NCBI GenBank assembly: GCA_963789165.1
Contig: CAWBJP010000010.1
Span: 372,001-436,000 of the forward strand
DNA length: 64,000 nt
Origin: CAWBJP01 sp963789165
GTDB lineage: Bacteria; Actinomycetota; Acidimicrobiia; IMCC26256; BP-133
Reading direction: 5' to 3'
Part shown: in pieces, positions 16,401-23,408 of the stretch
Layout: each line of letters begins with the position of its first letter
How positions within the stretch are numbered: the first letter of the stretch is position 1
Program-made: the position numbers and the translations under genes
Notes under the pieces: generated by a model
The model's database searches: none
The model's input: the letters and a program-made list of their open reading frames with translations, nothing else
Told to the model about the DNA's origin: nothing

Positions 16401-17687
16401 ATGGGAGCCAGCGTGGTGCTGTCGTCGGACACGATCACCGTCGACCCGGGCGGAGTCGTGACCTGTGAAGTGTCGGTCCGCAACACCGGAAACGTGGTCG
16501 ACGAGTTCTCCATGACCGTCCTGGGCGACGCCGAAGGGTGGGCCTCGATCGAGCCACCTCTCCTGTCGTTGTTCCCGGGGGCGGAGGAGAAGGCGCAGGT
16601 ACGGTTCCGTCCTCCCCGCTCCGCCGACACGCCGGCCGGCGAGGTGCCCTTCGGCGTCCGCGTCCGGTCCCGCGAGGATCCCCAGGGCTCCGTCGTCGAA
16701 GAGGGGACGCTGGAGGTCGGCAGCTTCAGCGACGTGTTCGCCGAGCTGGTGCCCCGGGCGTCCCGGGGACGGCGGTCCTCCACCCACACTCTGGCCCTCG
16801 ACAACCGGGGCAACGCGCCGGTCAACGCCACCTTGAAGGCGAAGGACCCCAACGACCTGCTGATCTTCGACTTCGAAGACCCCTCCGTGATCGCCGAGCC
16901 CAATACGGCGGCGTTCGCCAAGGTGAAGGTCAAGCCCCGCAAGGGTTTCCTGCGGGGGCCGGCGCGGAACCACTCCTTCCAGGTCTTCGTCGAATCCAAC
17001 GGGGCCGGACCGTCCAGCGCCGAGGCGAGCATGCTGCAGGAGCCACTGATGCCCAAGTGGTTGCCGAAGGCGCTTCTCGCCGTGCTCCTGCTCGTGCTCT
17101 TCTGGTACGTCATGTTCAAGCCCGAGGTTCGGGAGGTGGCGCGATCGGCGGTGGCCGCGGAGAACGAGGAGCAGAACCAGCAGCTGGCCGCGACCAACGC
17201 CAAGCTGGACCAGGTGGCCTCCACCCAGGCGGCCCAGGCCGCGGGGGGTGGCGCCGCGGCCGGAGCCGGAGCGACCACCGACACCACCGTGCCGCCGGCG
17301 GCCGCGGCCGGCGGAGCCGGGGCCGGCTCGGCCGCCGGACAGGGAACCCCCTTCGACGTGCGGTTGGTCTCCGACGCCGCGCCCGGCGCCACCGACCGCA
17401 AGGTCTACAAGGTCCCCAAGGGCCAGCAGCTGTCCGTGACCGACGTCGTGCTCCAGAACCCCGCCGGTGACGCCGGCGACCTCGAGATCCGCCGGGGCGA
17501 CGCCGTGATCCTGCGGGTCAACCTGTCCAACTTCCGGGACCTGGACTACCACTTCGTCTCGCCCCTCTCCTTTAAGGAGGGCCAGGAGCTGGTCATGGCG
17601 GTGAGCTGTGCCAACCCGGCCGAGGGCCCCCGCTGCTCCCCCGCCGCCTACTTCAATGGCTTCACCGAGGAAGCCCCCACGGGTTAG
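16401..17687 (+). CDS. Single-span membrane protein of eCIS locus with COG1470-like Ig-type domains
   Basis: The ATG at 16401 gives 428 residues. The N-terminal 200 residues look like two Ig/NEW3-type beta domains: TVDPGGVVTCEVSVRNTGNV and FSDVFAELVPRASRGRR followed by THTLALDNRGNAPVNATL. This matches the 'hydrolytic protein' COG1470 annotation seen beside actinobacterial eCIS loci. One transmembrane helix spans about residues 218-240 (LLAVLLLVLFWYVMF). After it come a short coiled segment (EENEEQNQQLAATNAKLD-like), an Ala/Gly/Thr linker and a C-terminal beta domain. By topology it could anchor or signal at the membrane, as proposed for CisA in Streptomyces; equivalence is inference. It diverges from the LuxR regulator. 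Confidence 0.7.
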   Translation: MGASVVLSSDTITVDPGGVVTCEVSVRNTGNVVDEFSMTVLGDAEGWASIEPPLLSLFPGAEEKAQVRFRPPRSADTPAGEVPFGVRVRSREDPQGSVVEEGTLEVGSFSDVFAELVPRASRGRRSSTHTLALDNRGNAPVNATLKAKDPNDLLIFDFEDPSVIAEPNTAAFAKVKVKPRKGFLRGPARNHSFQVFVESNGAGPSSAEASMLQEPLMPKWLPKALLAVLLLVLFWYVMFKPEVREVARSAVAAENEEQNQQLAATNAKLDQVASTQAAQAAGGGAAAGAGATTDTTVPPAAAAGGAGAGSAAGQGTPFDVRLVSDAAPGATDRKVYKVPKGQQLSVTDVVLQNPAGDAGDLEIRRGDAVILRVNLSNFRDLDYHFVSPLSFKEGQELVMAVSCANPAEGPRCSPAAYFNGFTEEAPTG

Positions 17688-17703
17688 CGGGCCGGCTCGC
17701 CCC

Positions 17704-19482
17704 TCACCCGCCCGGAGGACCCAGCGCGGCGGCCACCGCCTCCCACGCCCGGCGATGGCGCTCCACGTTGGCGGCCCGGTCGCCGGTGTCCACCACGACC
17801 ACCCGCACGCCCCCGGCCGTCACGGCCTTCTCCACCGTGGGGATCACGTCGCCCGCTCGCTCCACCCGTTCGGCGGCCAGGCCGTAAGACCGGGCCACGC
17901 TGACCAGGTCGAGCCCGTGGGGGGTGCCGAAGAGGGCCTCGAAATCCTCGGGGCTGACCGCCGGGGCACCCGCCTGGGGCAGGAAGGAGAAGATGCCGCC
18001 GCCGTCGTTGTCCACCACCACGAGGACGGCGTCGAGTCCTGAGCGGGCGGCGAAGGTGAGGCCGGCGGCGTCGTGGAGGAAAGCCAGGTCGCCCATGAGC
18101 CCGGCCACCGGGGCACCCTCCGCGCCGGCGGCGGCGGCCACGCCGAGCACGGTGGAGGTGAACCCGTCGATGCCGTTGACGCCCCGGTTGGCCAGCACCC
18201 GCAGGCCGGGCCGGGGTCGGGCGAAGGCCTCCAGGTCACGCACCGGCATGCTGGAGGCGACCACCAGGGTGGCGCCGGCGGGCAGGCAGTCGTGGACGTC
18301 GCGGGCCACCCGGCCCTCGAAGGGCTCGTCGTCGCGGTCCAGGAAGGCGTCGAGGGCCTGCCGGGCGACGGCCTCCGAACGCCGCCAGCCGTCGAGCCAG
18401 CTCGCGGAAGACTCTTCCGACGCGCCCCGTGATGGCGACCCCGGTGCCCGGCCGAGGCGTTGGGCCAGGCCGTCGAGCACCAGTGCCGAATCGGCGGCCA
18501 GGCGCCAGCCGGCCGAGCGGCCGGGATCGAGCCAGGCGGCATCGGGGTCGACGAGGATCTGCGGAACGGAGGCGTCGAGCCAGGCGCCGGCCGCCTTCGA
18601 CGTCAAGGCCGCACCCAGGCGCAGCACCAGGTCCGGGCGGTGCGCGCCGGCGAACCCGGGCGCCCGCAGGAGGGCCTCGTAGATGGAGACGGTGTGCTCG
18701 GCGGGCTGCCGCAGGCCGGAGAGCGGGTCAGCCAGGATGGGCCAACCGGCCGTGTGGGCGAACCGCTCGACGACGGCGAAGTCGCAACCGGCACCCCATC
18801 CCGCCACCACCACGCCCCGCTCGGCACTCCGCACGGCGCCGGCCAGGTCATCCAGCTCGCCGGCTCCGGGAGCCAGGCGACCCGGGAGGTTCGCCGTCCA
18901 TGGTCGACCCTCCGGCCGTCCGGGCACCTCGGGGATCTCGGAGCCGTCGGGCACCAGCGGTTCACGGAACGCGAGGTTCAGGTGCACCGGCCCCGCCGGT
19001 GGGCCGGCCGCCTCGGCCAGGGCCCGGGCGGCCACCGGGCGCCAGGCCGCGATGGCCTGCGGGTGGTCCTCGGGGGCGAGGTCGGCGAAGAAGCGGACGG
19101 CCGAGCCGTAGAGCTTGACCTGGTCGGTGGTCTGGGGGGCACCGGTGTCGCGTAGCTCCGCCGGCCGGTCGGCGGTGCACACGAGCAGCGGCACCCGGGA
19201 ATGGCTCGCTTCCAGGACCGCGCCGTGAAGGTGGGCGGCGGCCGTGCCCGAGGTGCAGAGCACGGCGACGGGGCGCCCACTCGCCTTGGCCGCACCGAGG
19301 GCGAAGAAGGCTGCGGAACGCTCGTCCAGGAACACGTGCACCCGCACCCGGGGGTCGATGGCCAGGGCCAGGGCCATCGGCGTGGAGCGCGACCCGGGCG
19401 CGACGGCAGCGTCGGTCAGCCCGGCCCGGGCCCATTCGTCGATCAGGGCCAGGGCGAAGGCGGTGTTCACGTCCCGGGTCAC
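17704..19482 (-). CDS. menD: 2-succinyl-5-enolpyruvyl-6-hydroxy-3-cyclohexene-1-carboxylate synthase
   Basis: This 592-residue ThDP enzyme of menaquinone synthesis condenses 2-oxoglutarate-derived succinic semialdehyde with isochorismate. The N-terminus, VNTAFALALIDEWARAGLTD then APGSRSTPMALALA, is the MenD signature. The C-terminal ThDP-binding region has GLMGDLAFLHDAAGL and VVVDNDGGGIFSFLPQ. Length and domain order (PYR, TH3-like, PP) fit the family. The GTG at 19482 is 44 bp from the divergent MenH-like gene, so the two probably share a promoter region. It converges on the eCIS membrane protein gene with only 16 bp between. Identification is secure. Confidence 0.95.
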   Translation of the reverse strand: MTRDVNTAFALALIDEWARAGLTDAAVAPGSRSTPMALALAIDPRVRVHVFLDERSAAFFALGAAKASGRPVAVLCTSGTAAAHLHGAVLEASHSRVPLLVCTADRPAELRDTGAPQTTDQVKLYGSAVRFFADLAPEDHPQAIAAWRPVAARALAEAAGPPAGPVHLNLAFREPLVPDGSEIPEVPGRPEGRPWTANLPGRLAPGAGELDDLAGAVRSAERGVVVAGWGAGCDFAVVERFAHTAGWPILADPLSGLRQPAEHTVSIYEALLRAPGFAGAHRPDLVLRLGAALTSKAAGAWLDASVPQILVDPDAAWLDPGRSAGWRLAADSALVLDGLAQRLGRAPGSPSRGASEESSASWLDGWRRSEAVARQALDAFLDRDDEPFEGRVARDVHDCLPAGATLVVASSMPVRDLEAFARPRPGLRVLANRGVNGIDGFTSTVLGVAAAAGAEGAPVAGLMGDLAFLHDAAGLTFAARSGLDAVLVVVDNDGGGIFSFLPQAGAPAVSPEDFEALFGTPHGLDLVSVARSYGLAAERVERAGDVIPTVEKAVTAGGVRVVVVDTGDRAANVERHRRAWEAVAAALGPPGG

Positions 19483-19526
19483 GTCCGGCGTCCTCTCGAG
19501 AGGCCCGGGGATGACAGGATCGCCCC

Positions 19527-20291
19527 GTGCGTGTCGTGCTGCTCCACGGTTTCACCCAGGGCCCGGGCTCTTGGGATGCGCTGGCCGAGCGTCTCGCCGC
19601 CCACCATGACGTGGTGACGCCGACCCTGTCCGGCCACGGCGGTGCCGGCGCCGTCAAGGGAAGCTTCGAGGAGGAAGCGGCCGCCCTGGCCGAGGCGGTC
19701 GGCCCGCCGCCGGCGGTGTGGGTGGGCTATTCGATGGGCGCTCGCCTGGCCCTGCGCGTCGCCCTGGACCGGCCGGACCTGGTGCAGCGGCTCGTGCTCC
19801 TCGGTGGCACCGCCGGCCTGACCGACCCCTCCCAGCGGGAGGCCCGCCGCCAGGTGGACGAAACCCTGGCCTCGGGCCTGGAACGTAAGGGCCTCGACCG
19901 GTTCCTCACCGGCTGGCTGTCCCAGGCGCTGTTCAAGCGGCTCCCGCCGGAGGCCGCCGGCCTGGAGGAGCGTCGGGCCAACACGGTGGAAGGCCTCGCC
20001 TCCGCCTTGCGCCGGCTGGGGACCGGCAGCCAGGAACCGTTGTGGGACCGCCTGGGTGAGCTGCACATGCCGGTACTGATCCTGGCCGGCGAGCACGACA
20101 GCAAATTCGTCTCGATCGCCTTCCGGCTGGCTGCGGCCATCGGTGACAGAGCCGGAATCTCGTTCGTCCCCGGCGCCGGCCACGCCGCCCACCTGGAGCG
20201 CCCGGACTCCGTCGCCACCATCCTGGAACGCTTCCTGGACCGGGAGCCGCCTCACGTCCCGGGCTCCTCTTCCTCCAACGGGGCGCCGTAG
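19527..20291 (+). CDS. menH: Alpha/beta hydrolase, probable SHCHC synthase MenH
   Basis: This 254-residue alpha/beta hydrolase has the oxyanion start VVLLHGFTQGPGSWDALAER, the nucleophile elbow GYSMGARLALRVALDRPD, the acid-containing LILAGEHDSKF and the catalytic His in PGAGHAAHLERPDSVA. GYSMGAR and the GFTQ start match MenH, which eliminates pyruvate from SEPHCHC. Its location, divergent from menD and convergent with menC, makes that role likely. Its 3' end overlaps the 3' end of menC by 40 bp on opposite strands. Other hydrolases share the motifs, so the assignment leans on context. Confidence 0.82.
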   Translation: MRVVLLHGFTQGPGSWDALAERLAAHHDVVTPTLSGHGGAGAVKGSFEEEAAALAEAVGPPPAVWVGYSMGARLALRVALDRPDLVQRLVLLGGTAGLTDPSQREARRQVDETLASGLERKGLDRFLTGWLSQALFKRLPPEAAGLEERRANTVEGLASALRRLGTGSQEPLWDRLGELHMPVLILAGEHDSKFVSIAFRLAAAIGDRAGISFVPGAGHAAHLERPDSVATILERFLDREPPHVPGSSSSNGAP

Positions 20292-21169
20292 GCGGCCAGC
20301 AGATCGGGGTCGGGTACCGGGCGGCGCACCGTCAGCATGCCCGCCTCGGGCAGGAGCGGCTCCGCCACCACGTCGGCGGCCAGGAGCGAGGCCGTCCCCA
20401 GCCCGCAGGCGTAGGGCAGGTCGGGCAGGCAGGCGGCCAGGGCCAGCCCGGCGGCGAGGCCCACCGACGTCTCGTAGAGCGACGAGACGATCGCCGGCAC
20501 CCCCGCCACCTCCACGATGGCCAGAGCCGGTCGCACCCCGCCCAGGGGCTGGGTCTTCACCACCAGGACGTCGGCGGCCCGCAGCTTGTGGAGGTGGTGG
20601 GCGTCCTCCAGGGTGCGCACCGCCTCGTCGGCGGCGAGGGGGACGGGCACCCGGCGCCGCAACCGGGCCAGGTCCTCCAGGCTGGCCACGGGCTGCTCGG
20701 CCAACTCGATGTCGTACTTGTCGAAGCGGAACAGCGCGACGGCGGCATCGTCGAGATCCCACCAGGCGTTGGCATCAATGCGGACGTGGCCATCGGGCCC
20801 GAGGGCGTCGCGCACCGCCGCCACCCGGTCCAGGTCGGCCCCGGCGGGGTCCGCTCCCACCTTCACCTTCACCGTCGTGATCCCCACCGCCTTCGCCTCG
20901 GCCGCCAGCCGGCCCGCCTGCTCGGGATTCACCGCCGGCACCAGGGCGTTGACGGGGACCTGATGGCGCAACGGCACGGGCCAGGGCTCGGAGGCCGCCT
21001 CCTGGCAGGCGGCCCAGCAGCTGACCGGGTCCGCCGGATAGCCGGGCAGGGGCGACCATTCCCCCCAGCCGGCGGGGCCCTCGATGAGGACGGCGTCGCG
21101 GTGCTCCAGCCCGCCGAGCGGGGTACGCAGCGGGAGCCGGACGTGGAAGCCCCTGGTCACGAGATCCAC
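20252..21169 (-). CDS. menC: o-Succinylbenzoate synthase
   Basis: This 305-residue enolase-superfamily enzyme dehydrates SHCHC to o-succinylbenzoate. Visible catalytic signatures are the KxK motif in TTVKVKVGAD, metal ligands in RIDANAWWDLDDA, IELAEQPV and PLAADEAVRT, and the late base lysine in VLVVKTQPLGGVRPAL. The N-terminal capping domain begins MDLVTRGFHVRLPLRTPLGG. Length fits actinobacterial MenC. The start overlaps the end of menA by 13 bp in the same direction, and its 3' end overlaps the menH-like gene antisense. Identification is secure. Confidence 0.93.
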   Translation of the reverse strand: MDLVTRGFHVRLPLRTPLGGLEHRDAVLIEGPAGWGEWSPLPGYPADPVSCWAACQEAASEPWPVPLRHQVPVNALVPAVNPEQAGRLAAEAKAVGITTVKVKVGADPAGADLDRVAAVRDALGPDGHVRIDANAWWDLDDAAVALFRFDKYDIELAEQPVASLEDLARLRRRVPVPLAADEAVRTLEDAHHLHKLRAADVLVVKTQPLGGVRPALAIVEVAGVPAIVSSLYETSVGLAAGLALAACLPDLPYACGLGTASLLAADVVAEPLLPEAGMLTVRRPVPDPDLLAAYGAPLEEEEPGT

Positions 21170-22020
21170 AGGCCGGCGGCCAGCAGCACCGAAGCGACGA
21201 GCTGGAGGCGGGCGGTCGCCACGAGGGCGGCCACCAGGGAGGGCGGGTCGGACCGGGTGGAGACGATGCGCATCGGGGCCACCGCCAGGGGCATGGCCAG
21301 CAGGGCGAGCGCCGCCGGAGGACGGGTGAGCGCCAGGGCGATCACGGTCGCGAAGGCGGCGCCCACACAGGCCCCGTAGAGCCTCCGGGTGCGGGCGGGC
21401 CCGAGGCGGACGGCCAGGGTACGCTTGCCGGCCTCGGCGTCGGTGCCGATGTCACGCAGGTTGTTGGCCACCAGGATGGCGCAGGCCAGCAGCCCGACGG
21501 GGACGGCCGCCACCAGGGCGGCGGCGGGGAGGCGCTCCAGCTGCACGTAGGCGGACCCGGCGGTGGCCACGAACCCGAAGAAGACCAGGACGGCCACTTC
21601 CCCGAACCCCGAATACCCGTAAGGGCGCGGACCGCCGGTGTAGAGGGCGGCGGCGGCGATACAGGCGACTCCGACCAGGATCAGGCGCAGATCGACGGCC
21701 ACGGCCAGGGCGAGCCCGGCGACGGCGGCGACCAGGAAGGCGACGAGCGCCGCGGTGCGCACCGCCTCCGGGGCCACCACCCCCGAAGCGGTGAGGCGCA
21801 CGGGTCCCTGGCGGTGGGCGTCGGTCCCCCGGCGCCCGTCCGAATAATCGTTGGCGTAGTTGACGCCGACCTGCAGCGCGAGGGCGACGATCAGGGCGGC
21901 ACCCGCCCGCCACAGCACCACCTGACCCTCGGAGGAGGCCGCGGCAGCCGTGCCCACCAGCACAGGGGACACCGAGGCGGGCAGCGTGCGGGGCCGGGCG
22001 CCGGCCACCCAGGGGTTCAT
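21157..22020 (-). CDS. menA: 1,4-dihydroxy-2-naphthoate polyprenyltransferase
   Basis: This 287-residue UbiA-family membrane prenyltransferase starts MNPWVAGARPRTLPASVSPV, typical of MenA. It contains the first Asp-rich motif in NYANDYSDGRRGTDAHRQGP and the second in NNLRDIGTDAEAGKRTLAVR. About eight or nine hydrophobic helices fill the rest. It attaches the isoprenoid tail to DHNA. It lies downstream of menB, separated by a long inverted repeat, and its end overlaps the start of menC. Identification is secure from motifs and context. Confidence 0.95.
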   Translation of the reverse strand: MNPWVAGARPRTLPASVSPVLVGTAAAASSEGQVVLWRAGAALIVALALQVGVNYANDYSDGRRGTDAHRQGPVRLTASGVVAPEAVRTAALVAFLVAAVAGLALAVAVDLRLILVGVACIAAAALYTGGPRPYGYSGFGEVAVLVFFGFVATAGSAYVQLERLPAAALVAAVPVGLLACAILVANNLRDIGTDAEAGKRTLAVRLGPARTRRLYGACVGAAFATVIALALTRPPAALALLAMPLAVAPMRIVSTRSDPPSLVAALVATARLQLVASVLLAAGLWIS

Positions 22021-22022
22021 CC

Positions 22023-22182
22023 GTGCCTCGGCCGGTGACGTTGGTGGGCTTCACGGCGAGTCAGGGGCGTCGCTGGCAAGGACCGACGACGAAGCGGAGC
22101 TTTTTCTCCGCTGAGGAGGAGGACGCAGCCAGCGGCGTCCCTGGCCGTCGTGAACCCGCCGAACGTTGCCGGTCGAGGCACT
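22023..22182. repeat. Long imperfect inverted repeat filling the menB-menA gap
   Basis: The whole gap is built from two arms of about 55 bp (22023-22077 and 22128-22182) that are reverse complements with a few substitutions and one single-base gap. The outer ends read GTGCCTCGGCCGGTGACGTT on the plus strand and GTGCCTCGACCGGCAACGTT on the complement of the right arm. The central loop holds a smaller hairpin, AGCGGAG/CTCCGCT around a five- or six-base A/T-rich loop (22093-22112). The right arm ends at the menB stop and the left arm begins just before the menA start. It could be a small mobile palindromic element or an RNA control structure. Confidence 0.8.
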
Positions 22183-23014
22183 ATGGCCGGCGCGGGAACT
22201 TCCCGAAGTCCGGAGGCCGCTTCTCCACATAAGCGTCGCGCCCCTCCTGGGCCTCCTCGCTCATGTAGTAGAGCAGGGTGGCGTCCCCGGCCAGCTGCTG
22301 GATGCCGGCCAGGCCGTCGGTGTCGGCGTTGAAGGCGGCCTTGAGGAGCCGCAGGGCCAGCGGGCTCTTGGCCAGCATCTTGCGGCACCAGGCCACCGTC
22401 TCCGCTTCCAGGTCCTCGAGGGGGACGACCTTGTTGACCAGCCCCATGCGCTCGGCCTCGATGGCGTCGTACTGCTCGCACAGGTACCAGATCTCCCGGG
22501 CCTTCTTGTGCCCCACCATGCGGGCCAACAGGCCGGCGCCGTAGCCGCCGTCGAAGGAGCCGACCTTCGGGCCGGTCTGGCCGAAGCGGGCGTTGTCGGC
22601 GCAGATGGTGAGGTCGCACACCACGTGCAGCACATGACCGCCGCCGATGGCGTAGCCCGCCACCATGGCCACCACCGGCTTGGGCAGGCGCCGGATCTGG
22701 ACCTGGAGGTCGAGCACGTTGAGGCGGCCAACGCCGTCGCCGTCCACGTAGCCGTCGTCGCCCCGGATGCGCTGGTCGCCACCGGAACAGAAGGCGTCGG
22801 GCCCCTCGCCGGTCAGGATGATCACGCCGACCGTTCGGTCGTTGCGGGCCCGTTCGAAGGCGTCCGAGAGCTCGAAGAGCGTCTGGGGCCGGAAGGCGTT
22901 GCGCACCTCGGGCCGGCAGATGGTCAGCTTGGCGATGCCCTCGGCCGTCTCGTAGCGGATGTCGGTGTAGTCCCCGTCCGGTTTCCAGTCAGGGATTGCT
23001 GCCATTTCAACCAT
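22181..23014 (-). CDS. menB: 1,4-dihydroxy-2-naphthoyl-CoA synthase
   Basis: This crotonase-family enzyme closes the ring of o-succinylbenzoyl-CoA. From the ATG at 23014 it is 277 residues. Diagnostic MenB segments are CRPEVRNAFRPQTLFELSDA, AFCSGGDQRIRGDDGY, GYAIGGGHVLHVVCDLTICA, GPKVGSFDGGYGAGLLAR and the C-terminal EGRDAYVEKRPPDFGKFPR. ATGs at 23023 and 23005 are also in frame; the choice is uncertain because the only GGGAG site is very close to the first. It is the promoter-proximal gene of a menB-menA-menC run. menE and menF are not in the window. Confidence 0.95.
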   Translation of the reverse strand: MVEMAAIPDWKPDGDYTDIRYETAEGIAKLTICRPEVRNAFRPQTLFELSDAFERARNDRTVGVIILTGEGPDAFCSGGDQRIRGDDGYVDGDGVGRLNVLDLQVQIRRLPKPVVAMVAGYAIGGGHVLHVVCDLTICADNARFGQTGPKVGSFDGGYGAGLLARMVGHKKAREIWYLCEQYDAIEAERMGLVNKVVPLEDLEAETVAWCRKMLAKSPLALRLLKAAFNADTDGLAGIQQLAGDATLLYYMSEEAQEGRDAYVEKRPPDFGKFPRRP

Positions 23015-23138
23015 GGGTGTCATCACTCCCAGAATGGTTACTTCCAGCAAACACCGTAGCAACGGCGGCCCCGTCGCTCCCCAACCGGTGGCCGGTGGCG
23101 CATAACTGACACAGGCGCGGTTTATGATCTCTTTGTAA

Positions 23139-23152
23139 CGAACGCACGTTCG
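23139..23152. promoter_or_regulatory. Perfect palindrome CGAACGCACGTTCG
   Basis: A 14-bp dyad (CGAACG, CA spacer, CGTTCG) lies 17 bp before the GTG of the small membrane protein gene and about 125 bp upstream of menB on the other strand. Short dyads of this form are typical TetR-type operators. A TATGAT hexamer at 23123-23128 could be a -10 for rightward transcription, but no well-spaced -35 is evident. No TetR gene is nearby. Confidence 0.35.
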
Positions 23153-23168
23153 ATGAAGGGAGATCGTT

Positions 23169-23408
23169 GTGACCTGGATCCTGGCCGGAGCCACCGTCAT
23201 GGTGTTGAGCGTGATCGCCGTCGGCTACCGGCGCGCCGATCGGGACCGGTGCCGCGCCACCCACCCCACCGCCCTCCGGCTGGCCTATCCCCTGCCGGTG
23301 GCGGCCAACGGCGACACGTCGGGAGCGGTGCCCCCCAGCCTTCGGCGCCGGGAGCGCCACCTCGAGGTCGTCCGCACGGGCCCCGAGGACGTCAGCTGTC
23401 GCCGATGA
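23169..23408 (+). CDS. Small membrane protein of unknown function
   Basis: The GTG at 23169, after GAAGGGAG, opens a 79-residue protein with one N-terminal transmembrane helix (MTWILAGATVMVLSVIAVGY) followed by an Arg-rich cytosolic tail. I do not recognise it. The last 17 bp overlap the 3' end of the convergent cyclase/ATPase gene. The ribosome-binding site, the hydrophobic start and the palindrome upstream support a real gene. Amino-acid content after residue 25 is low-complexity, so confidence is moderate. Confidence 0.5.
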   Translation: MTWILAGATVMVLSVIAVGYRRADRDRCRATHPTALRLAYPLPVAANGDTSGAVPPSLRRRERHLEVVRTGPEDVSCRR

